The notes beneath the pieces were generated by a model that had not been told where the DNA came from, did not search any database, and was given only the letters and a program-made list of their open reading frames with translations. The position numbers and the translations under genes are program-made. A stretch of 28,704 bases of DNA from contig JASHPP010000534.1 in NCBI GenBank assembly GCA_030038035.1, forward strand, positions 1 through 28,704. The letters are read 5' to 3'. Numbering within the stretch: the first letter of the stretch is position 1; the number at the start of each line of letters is the position of its first letter. Below, in pieces: positions 22,020 through 28,704 of the stretch. The DNA comes from Trebonia sp. (GTDB lineage: Bacteria > Actinomycetota > Actinomycetes > Streptosporangiales > Streptosporangiaceae).

Positions 22020-23108
22020 ATGGCGACAAGCGGCGAACCGTACCTCGCGCCGGAGACCGCCGCCCGGATGGCCGCCGCGGCCACCGCGTTCATGGCGGGC
22101 CTCGATGAGGCGCAACGGTCCGTTCTGGATAACGGTTTTGAGCTCGACGGGGTGCGGCGGGACTGGTCGTACCTGCCCGAGCCGGTGCGGGACGGGCTGC
22201 CCATCGGCTCCCTCTCCGACCCGCAGCGCAAGCTCGCGCACCAGCTCATCGTCGCCTCGGTGAGCATGCCCGGCTACGCGAAGGTCGTCTCGATCATGGC
22301 GATGGAGCACGTCAGGCGGGCGCTGATGCTCGCCGCCGCGCCGGCCATCGCGCACTTGTTCGATCCGGGGCGATACTGTTTCCGTGTGTTCGGGACGCCG
22401 GGCCGGAGCGAGCCGTGGGGGTGGCAGCTCGCCGGGCACCACGTGGTGCTGAACTTCACCGTCACCGGCGGGCGGTACCTGTCCCCCACCCCCTGCATGC
22501 TCGGCAGCGTGCCGGCCGGCTTCGGCACGCTGGCGCCGCTTGCGGACGACGAGGAGCGCGGGTACGCGTTCGTGAACTCGCTGTCGCAGGCGCAGCGGGC
22601 GGCCGCGGTGATCTACGATCGCCCGCCGCCGGACTTCGCCACCCGCATCGTGCCAAGGATCGGCGCCGTGGAGCTGCCTGACCACGTGTTCGAGCCCGAG
22701 CCCGACTACACGATCGACGACACCGAGCGGTCGATCCTGAGCTACGTGCGCGACGGGCCGAAGGGCGTGCCCGGGTCGGCTCTTGACAGCAGGCGGCTGG
22801 ACGCGCTCGTCGGTCTCGTGGCGGGCTTCGCCGGGCGGCTGCCTGCCGAGGTGGCGGCGGCGGAGCTGGACCGGGTGCTCGCGGCCGGGGCGGAGCACCT
22901 GGCGTTCGCGTGGGCGGGCAGCACGGCGCCCGGCGAGCGGCACTACTACCGCGTGCAGGGGCCGGACCTGCTGATCGAGCTGGACAACACGCAAGGCGGC
23001 GGGAACCACATCCACTCGGTGTGGCGGAACCCGGCCAACGACTTCGGCGACGACATCCTGGCCGCCCACTACCGCGCTGACCATCCAGCGGGGCATCCGG
23101 CGCGGTAG
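22020..23108 (+). CDS. DUF3500 domain-containing protein
   Basis: This 362-residue cytosolic-looking protein contains FMAGLDEAQRSVLDNGFELDGVRRDWSYLP near the start. The core follows: GYAKVVSIMAMEHVRR, YCFRVFGTPGRSEPWGWQLAGHHVVLNFTVTGG (about residues 120-152), and at the end RVQGPDLLIELDNTQGGGNHIHSVWRNPANDFGDDILAAHY. These are DUF3500 hallmarks. The function is not established; the repeated His, Asn and Asp near GHHVVLNF and GGGNHIHSVWR could be a metal or catalytic centre (inference). There is no clear export signal. The ATG at 22020 has a GGAGG SD 5 nt upstream; an upstream in-frame GTG at 21987 could be a leaderless start. It is convergent with gltA, with a 19-nt gap. Confidence 0.85.
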   Translation: MATSGEPYLAPETAARMAAAATAFMAGLDEAQRSVLDNGFELDGVRRDWSYLPEPVRDGLPIGSLSDPQRKLAHQLIVASVSMPGYAKVVSIMAMEHVRRALMLAAAPAIAHLFDPGRYCFRVFGTPGRSEPWGWQLAGHHVVLNFTVTGGRYLSPTPCMLGSVPAGFGTLAPLADDEERGYAFVNSLSQAQRAAAVIYDRPPPDFATRIVPRIGAVELPDHVFEPEPDYTIDDTERSILSYVRDGPKGVPGSALDSRRLDALVGLVAGFAGRLPAEVAAAELDRVLAAGAEHLAFAWAGSTAPGERHYYRVQGPDLLIELDNTQGGGNHIHSVWRNPANDFGDDILAAHYRADHPAGHPAR

Positions 23109-23127
23109 CGGGCGGCGCGGGGACTGG

Positions 23128-24432
23128 CTAGCGCTTCTCCAGCGGCAGGAAATCGCGCTCGGCCGGGCCGGTGTAGACCTGCCGCGGCCGGCCGATCTTC
23201 GTCGCCGGGTCCTTGATCATCTCCCGGTAGTGCGCGATCCAGCCGGGCAGCCGGCCGAGCGCGAACAGCACGGTGAACATCCGGGTCGGGAAGCCCATCG
23301 CCCGGTAGATCAGCCCGGTGTAGAAGTCGACGTTCGGGTAGAGCCTGCGCGAGATGAAGTAGTCGTCGGACAGCGCCCGCTCCTCCAGCTGCTTGGCGAG
23401 GTCGAGCAGGTGGTCGTTGGTGCCGAGCTTGTCCAGGATCTCGTCCGCGGTGGCCTTGACGATCTTCGCGCGCGGGTCGTAGTGCTTGTACACGCGGTGG
23501 CCGAAGCCCATCAGCTTGACGCCCTCGTGCTTGTCCTTCACCTTGGCGACGAAGTCGTCCACGTTGCCGCCGCTGTTCCTGATGTCGACGAGCATCTCGA
23601 GCACGGCCGCGTTGGCGCCGCCGTGCAGCGGCCCGAACAGGGCGTTGATGCCGGCCGAGATGCTGGCGAACAGGTTGGCCTCGCTGCTGCCGACCATCCG
23701 GACGGTGGACGTGGAGCAGTTCTGCTCGTGGTCGGCGTGCAGCACGAACAGCAGGTCCAGCGCCTTGGCGACGGCCGGGTCCGGTTCGTAGGACTCCGTC
23801 GGCAGGCCGAAGGTCATCCGCAGGAAGTTCTCCACGAGGCCGAGCGAGTTGTCCGGGTACAGGAACGCCTGCCCGACCGACTTCTTGTAGGCGTAGGCCG
23901 CCAGCGTCGGCACCTTGGCGAGGAGCCGGACGGTGGACAGCTCGACGTTCGGCTCGTCGAACGGGTTGAGCGCGTCCTGGTAGAAGGTGGACAGCGCGGA
24001 CACGGCGCTCGACAGGACGGGCATCGGGTGCGCGTCGCGCGGGAACCCGTCGAAGAACCGTTTCAGGTCCTCGTGCAGCAGGGTGTGCTTGGTGACCTGC
24101 TGCGTGAACTGCGCCAGCTGCGCCTGGGTCGGCAGCTCGCCGTATATCAGCAGGTAGCTGACCTCGAGGAAGTTCGACTGCTCCGCCAGTTGCTCGATCG
24201 GGTAGCCGCGGTAGCGCAGGATGCCCGCGTCCCCGTCGATGTAGGTGATCTCCGATGAGCACGCGGCGGTGTTGACGAAGCCGGGGTCAAGCGTCACCAT
24301 GCCGGTTGCTGACAGCAGCTTCGTCACCTCGATTCCCGCTGCGCCCTCGGTCGCGGGCTTGACCGGAAGCTCGAGCTCGCCGCCTTGGTAACGCAGCGCT
24401 ACTGAGCCATTGGTGGACGATGCGTCGGGCAT
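23128..24432 (-). CDS. gltA: Citrate synthase (type II)
   Basis: This enzyme condenses oxaloacetate and acetyl-CoA to citrate, the entry step of the TCA cycle. The 434 residues and long N-terminal domain indicate the type II (hexameric, E. coli-like) form. Catalytic residues are in place: His270 in GPLHGGAN, His312 in FGHRVYKHYDPRA and Asp369 in NVDFYTG. The strongly conserved LHADHEQNCSTSTVR lies at 231-245. The ATG at 24432 (MPDASSTNGSVALRY) follows an AAGGGA SD by about 6 nt. The frame extends upstream to 24468 without support. It is transcribed alone and divergent from the LLM oxidoreductase gene. Confidence 0.97.
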   Translation of the reverse strand: MPDASSTNGSVALRYQGGELELPVKPATEGAAGIEVTKLLSATGMVTLDPGFVNTAACSSEITYIDGDAGILRYRGYPIEQLAEQSNFLEVSYLLIYGELPTQAQLAQFTQQVTKHTLLHEDLKRFFDGFPRDAHPMPVLSSAVSALSTFYQDALNPFDEPNVELSTVRLLAKVPTLAAYAYKKSVGQAFLYPDNSLGLVENFLRMTFGLPTESYEPDPAVAKALDLLFVLHADHEQNCSTSTVRMVGSSEANLFASISAGINALFGPLHGGANAAVLEMLVDIRNSGGNVDDFVAKVKDKHEGVKLMGFGHRVYKHYDPRAKIVKATADEILDKLGTNDHLLDLAKQLEERALSDDYFISRRLYPNVDFYTGLIYRAMGFPTRMFTVLFALGRLPGWIAHYREMIKDPATKIGRPRQVYTGPAERDFLPLEKR

Positions 24433-24551
24433 TCGCGTCCCTTTCACGGTTCGACGGGACGCGCGCATGGCAAAGCGGCCGGGATCGCCGACCGCGGCAC
24501 CGCCCCGTTGGGGTCCTCAAGTCTCACTTCGTACGTTATTCCGCCGTAGCG

Positions 24552-24622
24552 CCGTTGGGATACCCGGAAGATATAGGACAACGGTCACATAAGGGGCGCA
24601 CGGCGCCCCGGCTAGTTACGAT
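24552..24622 (+). promoter_or_regulatory. Leaderless promoter and inverted repeats upstream of the LLM oxidoreductase
   Basis: TACGAT (24617-24622) is a TANNNT box 6 nt before the ATG at 24629. Upstream are two perfect inverted repeats: CCGTTG (24552-24557) with CAACGG (24579-24584), and GGGGCGC (24593-24599) with GCGCCCC (24603-24609). The second covers the expected -35 position and may be an operator. Confidence 0.45.
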
Positions 24623-24628
24623 GCCGCC

Positions 24629-25549
24629 ATGAGGTTCGCGATCTCGATCCCGCAGTTCTACGCCGACGGCGAGTTCGACCCGGCGGCATTTCGCGCCTAC
24701 TTCGCCCGCGCTGAAGCACTCGGCTGCTACGAGAGCGCGTGGACGCAGGAGATGACGCTCAGCGCGTCCCCGCAGCTGTCGCCGCTCGAGGCGATGACGT
24801 ACGCCGCCGCGTGCACGTCCACGCTGCGGCTCGGCTGCGTGGTGTTCGTGACGACGCTGCACTCGCCCGTGCACCTGGCCAAGAGCCTGGCCACGCTTGA
24901 CCAGCTCAGCGGCGGGCGCCTGGAGGTCGGGGTGGGCACGGGCGGCCCGCAGCGCCCGTTCGCGGCGTTCGGCGTTGACCGTTCGCGGTACCTCGCGCGG
25001 TTCACCGAGGGGCTGGCGCTGACGAAGGCGCTGTGGACACGGGACAGCGTGACCTTCGACGGCGAGTTCTGGCAGCTCAAGGACGCGCGGATGGAGCCGA
25101 AGCCGGCCCAGAAGCCGTACCCGCGGCTGTGGTTCGGCGCGTCGGGCGACGGTGCGCTGCGCCGGGCGGTCCGGCTCGGCGACGGCTTTTTCGGCGCGGG
25201 GTCGTCATCGACGGCGGCCTTCGCCGCGCAGGTGTCGGTCGTGCGGGAAGCGCTGGCGGCCGCGGGGCGCCCCGCGGCCGAGTTCCCGATCGCCAAGCGG
25301 ATTTACATCGGCATAGACTCCGACGCGGCGCGGGCGCGGCAGCGGGTCAACGCCGCGCTTGCGGGGATCTACGGGCGCCGTGTGCCTGCCATCGAGGAGG
25401 CGGCGGCCGCTGGCACGGTCGCTGACTGCGTCGCCGCGGTGCGGTCGGTGGCCGCCGCGGGGGCGGAGCTGATCTTGTTCACGCCCTTGTACGAGGTCCC
25501 TGAGCATGCCGGGCAGATCGCCGCGGAGATCATCCCGCAGCTCGGCTGA
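24629..25549 (+). CDS. LLM-class flavin-dependent (probably F420-type) oxidoreductase
   Basis: This TIM-barrel enzyme of the luciferase-like monooxygenase superfamily has 306 residues and begins MRFAISIPQFYADGEFDPAAF. Recognisable segments are ALGCYESAWTQEM (32-44), LRLGCVVFVTTLHSPVHLAKSLATLDQLSGGRLEVGVGTGG (about 66-106), and RLWFGASGDGALRRAVRLGDGFF further on. The SGGRLEVGVGTGG motif is the cofactor-phosphate region common to F420- and FMN-using members. Actinomycete proteins of this length usually use F420, but the cofactor cannot be decided from the sequence. The transcript is probably leaderless. It is convergent with the amidase gene, 26 nt apart. Confidence 0.9.
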   Translation: MRFAISIPQFYADGEFDPAAFRAYFARAEALGCYESAWTQEMTLSASPQLSPLEAMTYAAACTSTLRLGCVVFVTTLHSPVHLAKSLATLDQLSGGRLEVGVGTGGPQRPFAAFGVDRSRYLARFTEGLALTKALWTRDSVTFDGEFWQLKDARMEPKPAQKPYPRLWFGASGDGALRRAVRLGDGFFGAGSSSTAAFAAQVSVVREALAAAGRPAAEFPIAKRIYIGIDSDAARARQRVNAALAGIYGRRVPAIEEAAAAGTVADCVAAVRSVAAAGAELILFTPLYEVPEHAGQIAAEIIPQLG

Positions 25550-25575
25550 GGCCGCGGGTGGCTGCTGCGGGCGGC

Positions 25576-26691
25576 TCAGCCGGCCGCTGCGGCCGCCTCG
25601 ATCACCCGCCCGAAAGCCAGGACTGTCTCCTCGTCGGGCCCGATCACCTGCAGCGCCGCGATCACGCCGCCGACGGCGGGCACGGGCAGCGCGAGCGCGG
25701 GCAGCCCGGCCAGGCTGGCCGGCGCGGTCAGCAGGGTGAGCGCGAACCCCCGCCCCCCGATCAGCGGCGGCTGCCCGGCGAGTACCGGCAGCACGAGGAC
25801 GGGGAAGTCAGCGAGCACGTTGCTGAGCGCGGCCCGCACCTCCTCCCTGGTCCGGTCCGCCGACGCGCGGTCGGCACGGCTCAGCCGGGCGCCGCGTTCG
25901 AGGTTCCGCCGGACGTGCGGGCTGAGCTGAGACAGGTACGGCATCAGGTAGGCATTGGTCCGGAAGCCCTCGGCGTCGATGATCACCGCGGCCGCGGCCA
26001 GCGCCTCCCGGAAGTCACCCCACGCGACGCGCGTCACGATTACCCCCGCCGCGGCGAGCGCCCGGTCCACGGCCGCGTCCACCGCCGGGTCCACGACGCC
26101 TTCGAGGCCGAGTGTCCCGAGCCGCCCGGCCGTCAGCGCGCCACGCCACGGCCGCACGGTGAAGCCCGGCTCGATCAGCCCCATCCCGAGTTCGACCGCC
26201 GACACGTCCGCGCCAAGCGGCCCGACGGTGTCAAGCGACGGCGCCAGCGGGTACACGCCCTTCACGGAGACCCGGCCCCACGCGGTCTTGAGCCCAGCGA
26301 CGCCGCAGCATGCGGCGGGTATCCGTACGGAGCCAGCGCTGTCCGTTCCGAATGAAGTGTCTGCTTCGCCCGTTGCTACGGCCACCGCCGATCCGCTTGA
26401 GGAGCCGCCAGGGACCCGCCGCGGATCCCTTGGGTTCACCGGGGTCCCGGCCCAGTGGTTCACCCCGTTCGCCGACCAGCACAGCTCGGTGAGCCCGGTC
26501 TTGCCGACGACCCGCGCGCCCGCCTCCCTGGCGGACGCCACCACCGAAGCGTCATTGCCGGCCGGCTCGGCCATCTCGGCGACAACCGGGCAGCCCGCTG
26601 TCGTCGGCAGCCCAGCCACGTCGATGCAGTCCTTCACAGCGAGCCGGGGGCCGCCGCCGGCGGCGTCCAGCCGGACCACCCAGGTGCCCAT
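25576..26691 (-). CDS. Amidase signature family hydrolase
   Basis: This Ser-cisSer-Lys hydrolase cleaves an amide (or ester) of unknown identity. The triad is visible: Lys20 in RLAVKDCIDVAG, the Ser-rich loop PGGSSSGSAVAVA at about 94-106 carrying the cis-Ser, and nucleophile Ser121 in TDSAGSVRIPAACCG. The C-terminal half is less conserved. It has 371 residues, shorter than typical GatA (about 480), and no gatB/gatC is near, so a stand-alone amidase is likely and tRNA amidotransferase is not. The ATG at 26691 (MGTWVVRLDAAGG) is chosen; a TTG at 26709 is also in frame. No SD of normal spacing is seen, and a GATCAT box lies 6 nt before the ATG, so the mRNA may be leaderless. Confidence 0.9.
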   Translation of the reverse strand: MGTWVVRLDAAGGGPRLAVKDCIDVAGLPTTAGCPVVAEMAEPAGNDASVVASAREAGARVVGKTGLTELCWSANGVNHWAGTPVNPRDPRRVPGGSSSGSAVAVATGEADTSFGTDSAGSVRIPAACCGVAGLKTAWGRVSVKGVYPLAPSLDTVGPLGADVSAVELGMGLIEPGFTVRPWRGALTAGRLGTLGLEGVVDPAVDAAVDRALAAAGVIVTRVAWGDFREALAAAAVIIDAEGFRTNAYLMPYLSQLSPHVRRNLERGARLSRADRASADRTREEVRAALSNVLADFPVLVLPVLAGQPPLIGGRGFALTLLTAPASLAGLPALALPVPAVGGVIAALQVIGPDEETVLAFGRVIEAAAAAG

Positions 26692-26730
26692 AGCCTCATG
26701 ATCGCGCAAGAAAGCAGCGTTGTCGGCGGG

Positions 26731-26757
26731 CTCCCCCGCTCCCCCGCTCCCCCGCTC
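26731..26757. repeat. Short tandem repeat (CTCCCCCG, about three copies)
   Basis: Three exact 8-bp units run from 26731 to 26754 and a partial fourth follows. It lies in the 142-nt divergent gap between the amidase and DUF3054 genes, well upstream of the DUF3054 -10 box. Copy number could vary between strains. Confidence 0.7.
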
Positions 26758-26820
26758 GGTGTGTCACGGACTAGCAGGGACGGAACGAAACGGGGTGGCT
26801 CGTTACGGGCACGATCCGCG

Positions 26821-26826
26821 TACCCT
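26821..26826 (+). promoter_or_regulatory. -10 box of a probable leaderless promoter (DUF3054 gene)
   Basis: TACCCT fits TANNNT and lies 7 nt before the ATG at 26834. No SD is present between them. Confidence 0.45.
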
Positions 26827-26833
26827 TGCCTGC

Positions 26834-27187
26834 ATGCGCCCGGCTCGGATCGCGCCAGTGCTGCTCGACATCTGCTGCGTGCTCGTCTTCGTGATCATCG
26901 GGCGGGCCAGCCACGCCAAGGGCGAGGCGCTCGGCGGCATCGCGTCGACGGCGTGGCCGTTCCTGTGCGGCCTGGTCGCCGGCTGGGCGCTGTCGCGCGC
27001 CTGGCGGGCGCCGGTCGCCCTGGCGCCGGCCGGGGTGGCCGCGTGGCTGTCGGCCGTGGCGCTCGGCATGGCCCTGCGGGTGATCGCGGGCCAGGGCACC
27101 GCGGTCGCGTTCGTTGTCGTCGCGCTGGCGTTCCTCGGCCTGTTCCTGCTCGGCTGGCGGCTGCTCTGGCGGCTGGCCACCCGCTGA
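26834..27187 (+). CDS. DUF3054 membrane protein
   Basis: This 117-residue integral membrane protein has four hydrophobic segments: IAPVLLDICCVLVFVIIG, ASTAWPFLCGLVAGWALS, LAPAGVAAWLSAVALGMALRV and AVAFVVVALAFLGLFLLGWRLL. The motif DICCVLVFVIIGRASHAKGE, followed by STAWPFLCGL, identifies the DUF3054 family, which has no known function. The ATG at 26834 is preferred because it starts the conserved MRPARIAPVLLD and follows a TANNNT box by 7 nt; a frame from 26720 lacks support. It is convergent with the isochorismatase-type gene. Confidence 0.85.
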   Translation: MRPARIAPVLLDICCVLVFVIIGRASHAKGEALGGIASTAWPFLCGLVAGWALSRAWRAPVALAPAGVAAWLSAVALGMALRVIAGQGTAVAFVVVALAFLGLFLLGWRLLWRLATR

Positions 27188-27261
27188 GTTCACTTCCTTA
27201 CCGCGCCTTGCCACGTCTTGGCTACGTCTTGCTGCACGCTGTTACGCCTGGCTGCGGCTGG

Positions 27262-27909
27262 CTACGCGGACGCCATGACCGGGGACGGCAGGCGGCCGGC
27301 CGCGCCGCGCGGGTCTGCGGCGTCGAAGCCGCGGCTGACGCTGACGATCTCCGCGAGCTCGTAGCTGCTCAGCACCTCGACGGACAGTTCGTGCAGGCGG
27401 CGGGTCTTGGCCGCGCAGCAGTCCTCGAGCAGGGTGACGGGGAAATCGCGCATGAACGCCGAACGCGCGGTCGTCTCGACGCAGATGTTCGTCACCACGC
27501 CGCAGATCATCAGGTCCGTCACGCCCAGGCCCCGCAGCAGCGGCTCGAGCGAGGTCCACTGGAACGCGTCGAAGCGGACCTTGTCCACCACGAGGTCGTC
27601 AGGACCGCACCCGAGTTCGGCGCATACCGCGGCATCCCAGGTGCCGTTCGCGAGGCCTGCCACGCCGGCCAGCTCGGGGCTGTTGCGGATCAGCGCGGCA
27701 CCCTCGTCGGGCCGTCCAGGACGGTAAACGTGCCTGGTGAACACGACCGGGATATGCGCGCGGCGGGCCTGGCCGACCGCGATGGCGGCGTTGCGCACCG
27801 CGTCCATGGCGCCCTCGAGGCCGCGGCCGACCCGGGGGAACGACCCGTCCGGGTGGCAGAACCCGTTCTGCATGTCGACCACGAGCAGCGCGTGCCCGCT
27901 GGAAGTCAT
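27262..27909 (-). CDS. Isochorismatase-type cysteine hydrolase
   Basis: This cysteine hydrolase of the isochorismatase/nicotinamidase/RutB superfamily has 215 residues. The catalytic triad is visible: Asp12 in ALLVVDMQNGFCHPDG, Lys110 in DLVVDKVRFDAF and Cys143 in GVVTNICVETTARSAF. The cis-peptide motif GVVTN precedes the Cys. Superfamily substrates include nicotinamide, isochorismate, biuret and ureidoacrylate, and I cannot choose among them. No siderophore or pyrimidine-degradation genes are nearby. The ATG at 27909 has an AAGGAG SD about 8 nt upstream. A minus-strand TACGTT near 27940 is a candidate -10. It is divergent from the last membrane protein gene. Confidence 0.92.
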   Translation of the reverse strand: MTSSGHALLVVDMQNGFCHPDGSFPRVGRGLEGAMDAVRNAAIAVGQARRAHIPVVFTRHVYRPGRPDEGAALIRNSPELAGVAGLANGTWDAAVCAELGCGPDDLVVDKVRFDAFQWTSLEPLLRGLGVTDLMICGVVTNICVETTARSAFMRDFPVTLLEDCCAAKTRRLHELSVEVLSSYELAEIVSVSRGFDAADPRGAAGRLPSPVMASA

Positions 27910-27942
27910 CGCCGGCTCCTTCCGTGTTCGTGTCCTTGCAAC

Positions 27943-27972
27943 GTAACATCCGGGCCGCCGGATGGGTATTGT
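27943..27972 (+). promoter_or_regulatory. Probable leaderless promoter of the terminal membrane protein gene
   Basis: GTAACA (27943-27948) and TATTGT (27967-27972) are separated by 18 nt, and the ATG at 27980 lies 7 nt after the -10 box. No Shine-Dalgarno sequence is seen. Confidence 0.5.
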
Positions 27973-27979
27973 CCCCTGA

Positions 27980-28453
27980 ATGGAGAGACGATCGGTCGTC
28001 GCGGAGGTACGCGACGCTTTTCGCACCGAGCTCGACAGCGGCCAGCAGTCGGCGCTGATCAGCTGGATGGCGTTCACGACGGTGTTCGGCGGGGTGCGGG
28101 GCGTCACGCACGCCATCAAGGCCGGCAAGGGACCGTTCCGCAACCTCAGCGTTGGCGGTGAGCACCTGCACCACTACATGTGGGGCATCGGCATGCTGGC
28201 CGGCGTCGGCGCGATCGCGGTCCGCGGCACCGAGGAGCTGCGCCGCCACCCGGGCACCGCGGTCGCCTACGGCGCCGCGCTTGCCCTCATCGTGGACGAG
28301 TTCGCGCTGCTGCTCGACCTCAAGGACGTCTACTGGGCTAAGCAGGGCCGGATCTCCGTCGACCTCGCGGTCAGCGGCAGCTCGCTGGCGGGCACGTACT
28401 TCGCGGCCCTGCCAGTCATCCGCAAGGTGTCCCGCCGCATGCGCGGCCTGTAG
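27980..28453 (+). CDS. Small integral membrane protein with GGEHLHHYMWG motif
   Basis: This 157-residue protein has four hydrophobic stretches: QSALISWMAFTTVFGGVRGV, MWGIGMLAGVGAIAV, GTAVAYGAALALIVDEFALLL and LAVSGSSLAGTYFAALPVI. The most striking motif is GGEHLHHYMWG (about residues 59-69), followed later by DEFALLLDLKDVYWAKQGRISVD. The His, Glu and Asp in these segments are set around the membrane and could bind a metal or form a catalytic centre (inference). I recall similar actinobacterial membrane proteins annotated only as hypothetical. The start is the ATG at 27980, with a probable leaderless promoter upstream. A perfect palindrome 28 nt after the stop is the likely terminator. Confidence 0.82.
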   Translation: MERRSVVAEVRDAFRTELDSGQQSALISWMAFTTVFGGVRGVTHAIKAGKGPFRNLSVGGEHLHHYMWGIGMLAGVGAIAVRGTEELRRHPGTAVAYGAALALIVDEFALLLDLKDVYWAKQGRISVDLAVSGSSLAGTYFAALPVIRKVSRRMRGL

Positions 28454-28481
28454 CGGCCCGATCGCACGGGCTTTCGTCAGC

Positions 28482-28521
28482 GGGGATAGAAACCCACCTT
28501 TAAAGGTGGGTTTCTATCCCC
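28482..28521. terminator. Perfect 40-bp palindrome, probable bidirectional terminator or element remnant
   Basis: The 20-nt arms 28482-28501 and 28502-28521 are exact complements with no spacer. The centre reads CCACCTTTAAAGGTGG. At about 45% G+C it is much more AT-rich than its surroundings. It lies 28 nt after a plus-strand stop and 2 nt after a possible minus-strand stop. It can serve as a terminator in both directions, but could also be a palindromic trace of a transposable element. Confidence 0.75.
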
Positions 28522-28523
28522 CA

Positions 28524-28703
28524 TCATGAATCTCGCGTCGTGGGCCCGGGGTCCGGGGCAGCGGCGAGGGCCGGCCGGGCAGCGGGGGGTAGCTGGCGCG
28601 CGGGAGCCGGAGCCAGGGCGACCAACGCCGCTGCGACAGGCGGCGCCTGCACCGCTGAGGGGTCCGGTCGGGCCGCGGGCGATGCCGGGGCGTGGGAGCC
28701 CGC
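28524..28703 (-). CDS. Possible Ala/Pro-rich C-terminus of a gene cut by the window edge
   Basis: One minus-strand frame is open from the window edge to a TGA at 28526-28524, giving 59 residues rich in Ala and Pro and ending DPGPTTRDS. Its third-position G+C (about three quarters) is lower than in neighbouring genes and no family is recognisable. The stop sits 2 nt from the palindrome, which would fit a terminator after a convergent gene. It could equally be non-coding DNA. Confidence 0.3.
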   Translation of the reverse strand, partial: AGSHAPASPAARPDPSAVQAPPVAAALVALAPAPARQLPPAARPALAAAPDPGPTTRDS

Positions 28704-28704
28704 G

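Noticed and set aside
25576..26691. GatA subunit of Glu-tRNA(Gln) amidotransferase
   Set aside because: The protein is about 110 residues too short and gatB/gatC are not adjacent; a stand-alone amidase fits better.
26455..28161. 568-codon plus-strand open frame spanning the amidase to isochorismatase genes
   Set aside because: It crosses three supported genes on both strands, including antisense parts of two enzymes with complete catalytic triads, and has no domain.

Overview
The window is high-GC DNA (roughly 70% or more by eye) with dense genes, strong G/C third-position bias, frequent GTG starts, and many starts that follow a TANNNT box by 6-7 nt with no ribosome site. Together with F420-type LLM oxidoreductase, ErpA, AdoK, DUF3043 and PspAA/PspAB families, this points to an actinomycete, most likely a soil or filamentous type (inference). 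The block ctaF-ctaD-ctaC ... adoK-erpA ... DUF3043 resembles, from memory, the Rv2199c-Rv2206 neighbourhood of Mycobacterium tuberculosis. No rRNA, tRNA, CRISPR array or intact insertion sequence was seen.

Layout. 1-4514: an ABC-transporter ATPase (minus, cut by the window edge) stands divergent from a signalling block of two NarL/DesK-type histidine kinases and one LuxR-type response regulator. The first kinase carries a broken half receiver domain, and an identical 24-bp repeat precedes each kinase. 4586-6082: a vanillyl-alcohol-oxidase-type flavoprotein that seems to lack the covalent-FAD histidine. 6185-8804: a promoter and structured leader, then a single-pass protein with a predicted exported domain, and a transmembrane Ser/Thr kinase with its own exported sensor domain. 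8887-11831 (minus): cytochrome c oxidase subunits IV, I and II, with a repeat array upstream of ctaC. 12296-13559: a TusA-like protein, convergent with a CtaG-type oxidase assembly protein. 13694-15047 (minus): erpA and adoK. 15142-17979 (minus): an envelope-stress set, pspA-pspAA-htpX-pspAB. 18145-18798: a DUF3043 membrane protein with a terminator over its stop codon.

19191-28704 is a mixed housekeeping and accessory stretch: aldo/keto reductase, a small conserved protein, an anti-sigma-type ATPase, a DedA/VTT-like membrane protein divergent from a DUF3500 protein, citrate synthase, an LLM flavin oxidoreductase, an amidase, a DUF3054 membrane protein, an isochorismatase-type hydrolase, and a small His-rich-motif membrane protein. 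A perfect 40-bp palindrome follows the last gene and may separate it from a convergent gene cut by the window edge.

How the genes relate: the oxidase subunits, CtaG, ErpA (Fe-S delivery) and citrate synthase all serve aerobic energy metabolism. The Psp/HtpX set protects the membrane that houses them. The two kinase systems (His-Asp and Ser/Thr) probably sense envelope or extracellular cues. The least expected items are the truncated receiver fused to a kinase with duplicated upstream elements, the oxidase lacking the flavin-linking residue, the structured leader before the Ser/Thr kinase pair, the ctaC-upstream repeats and the terminal palindrome.
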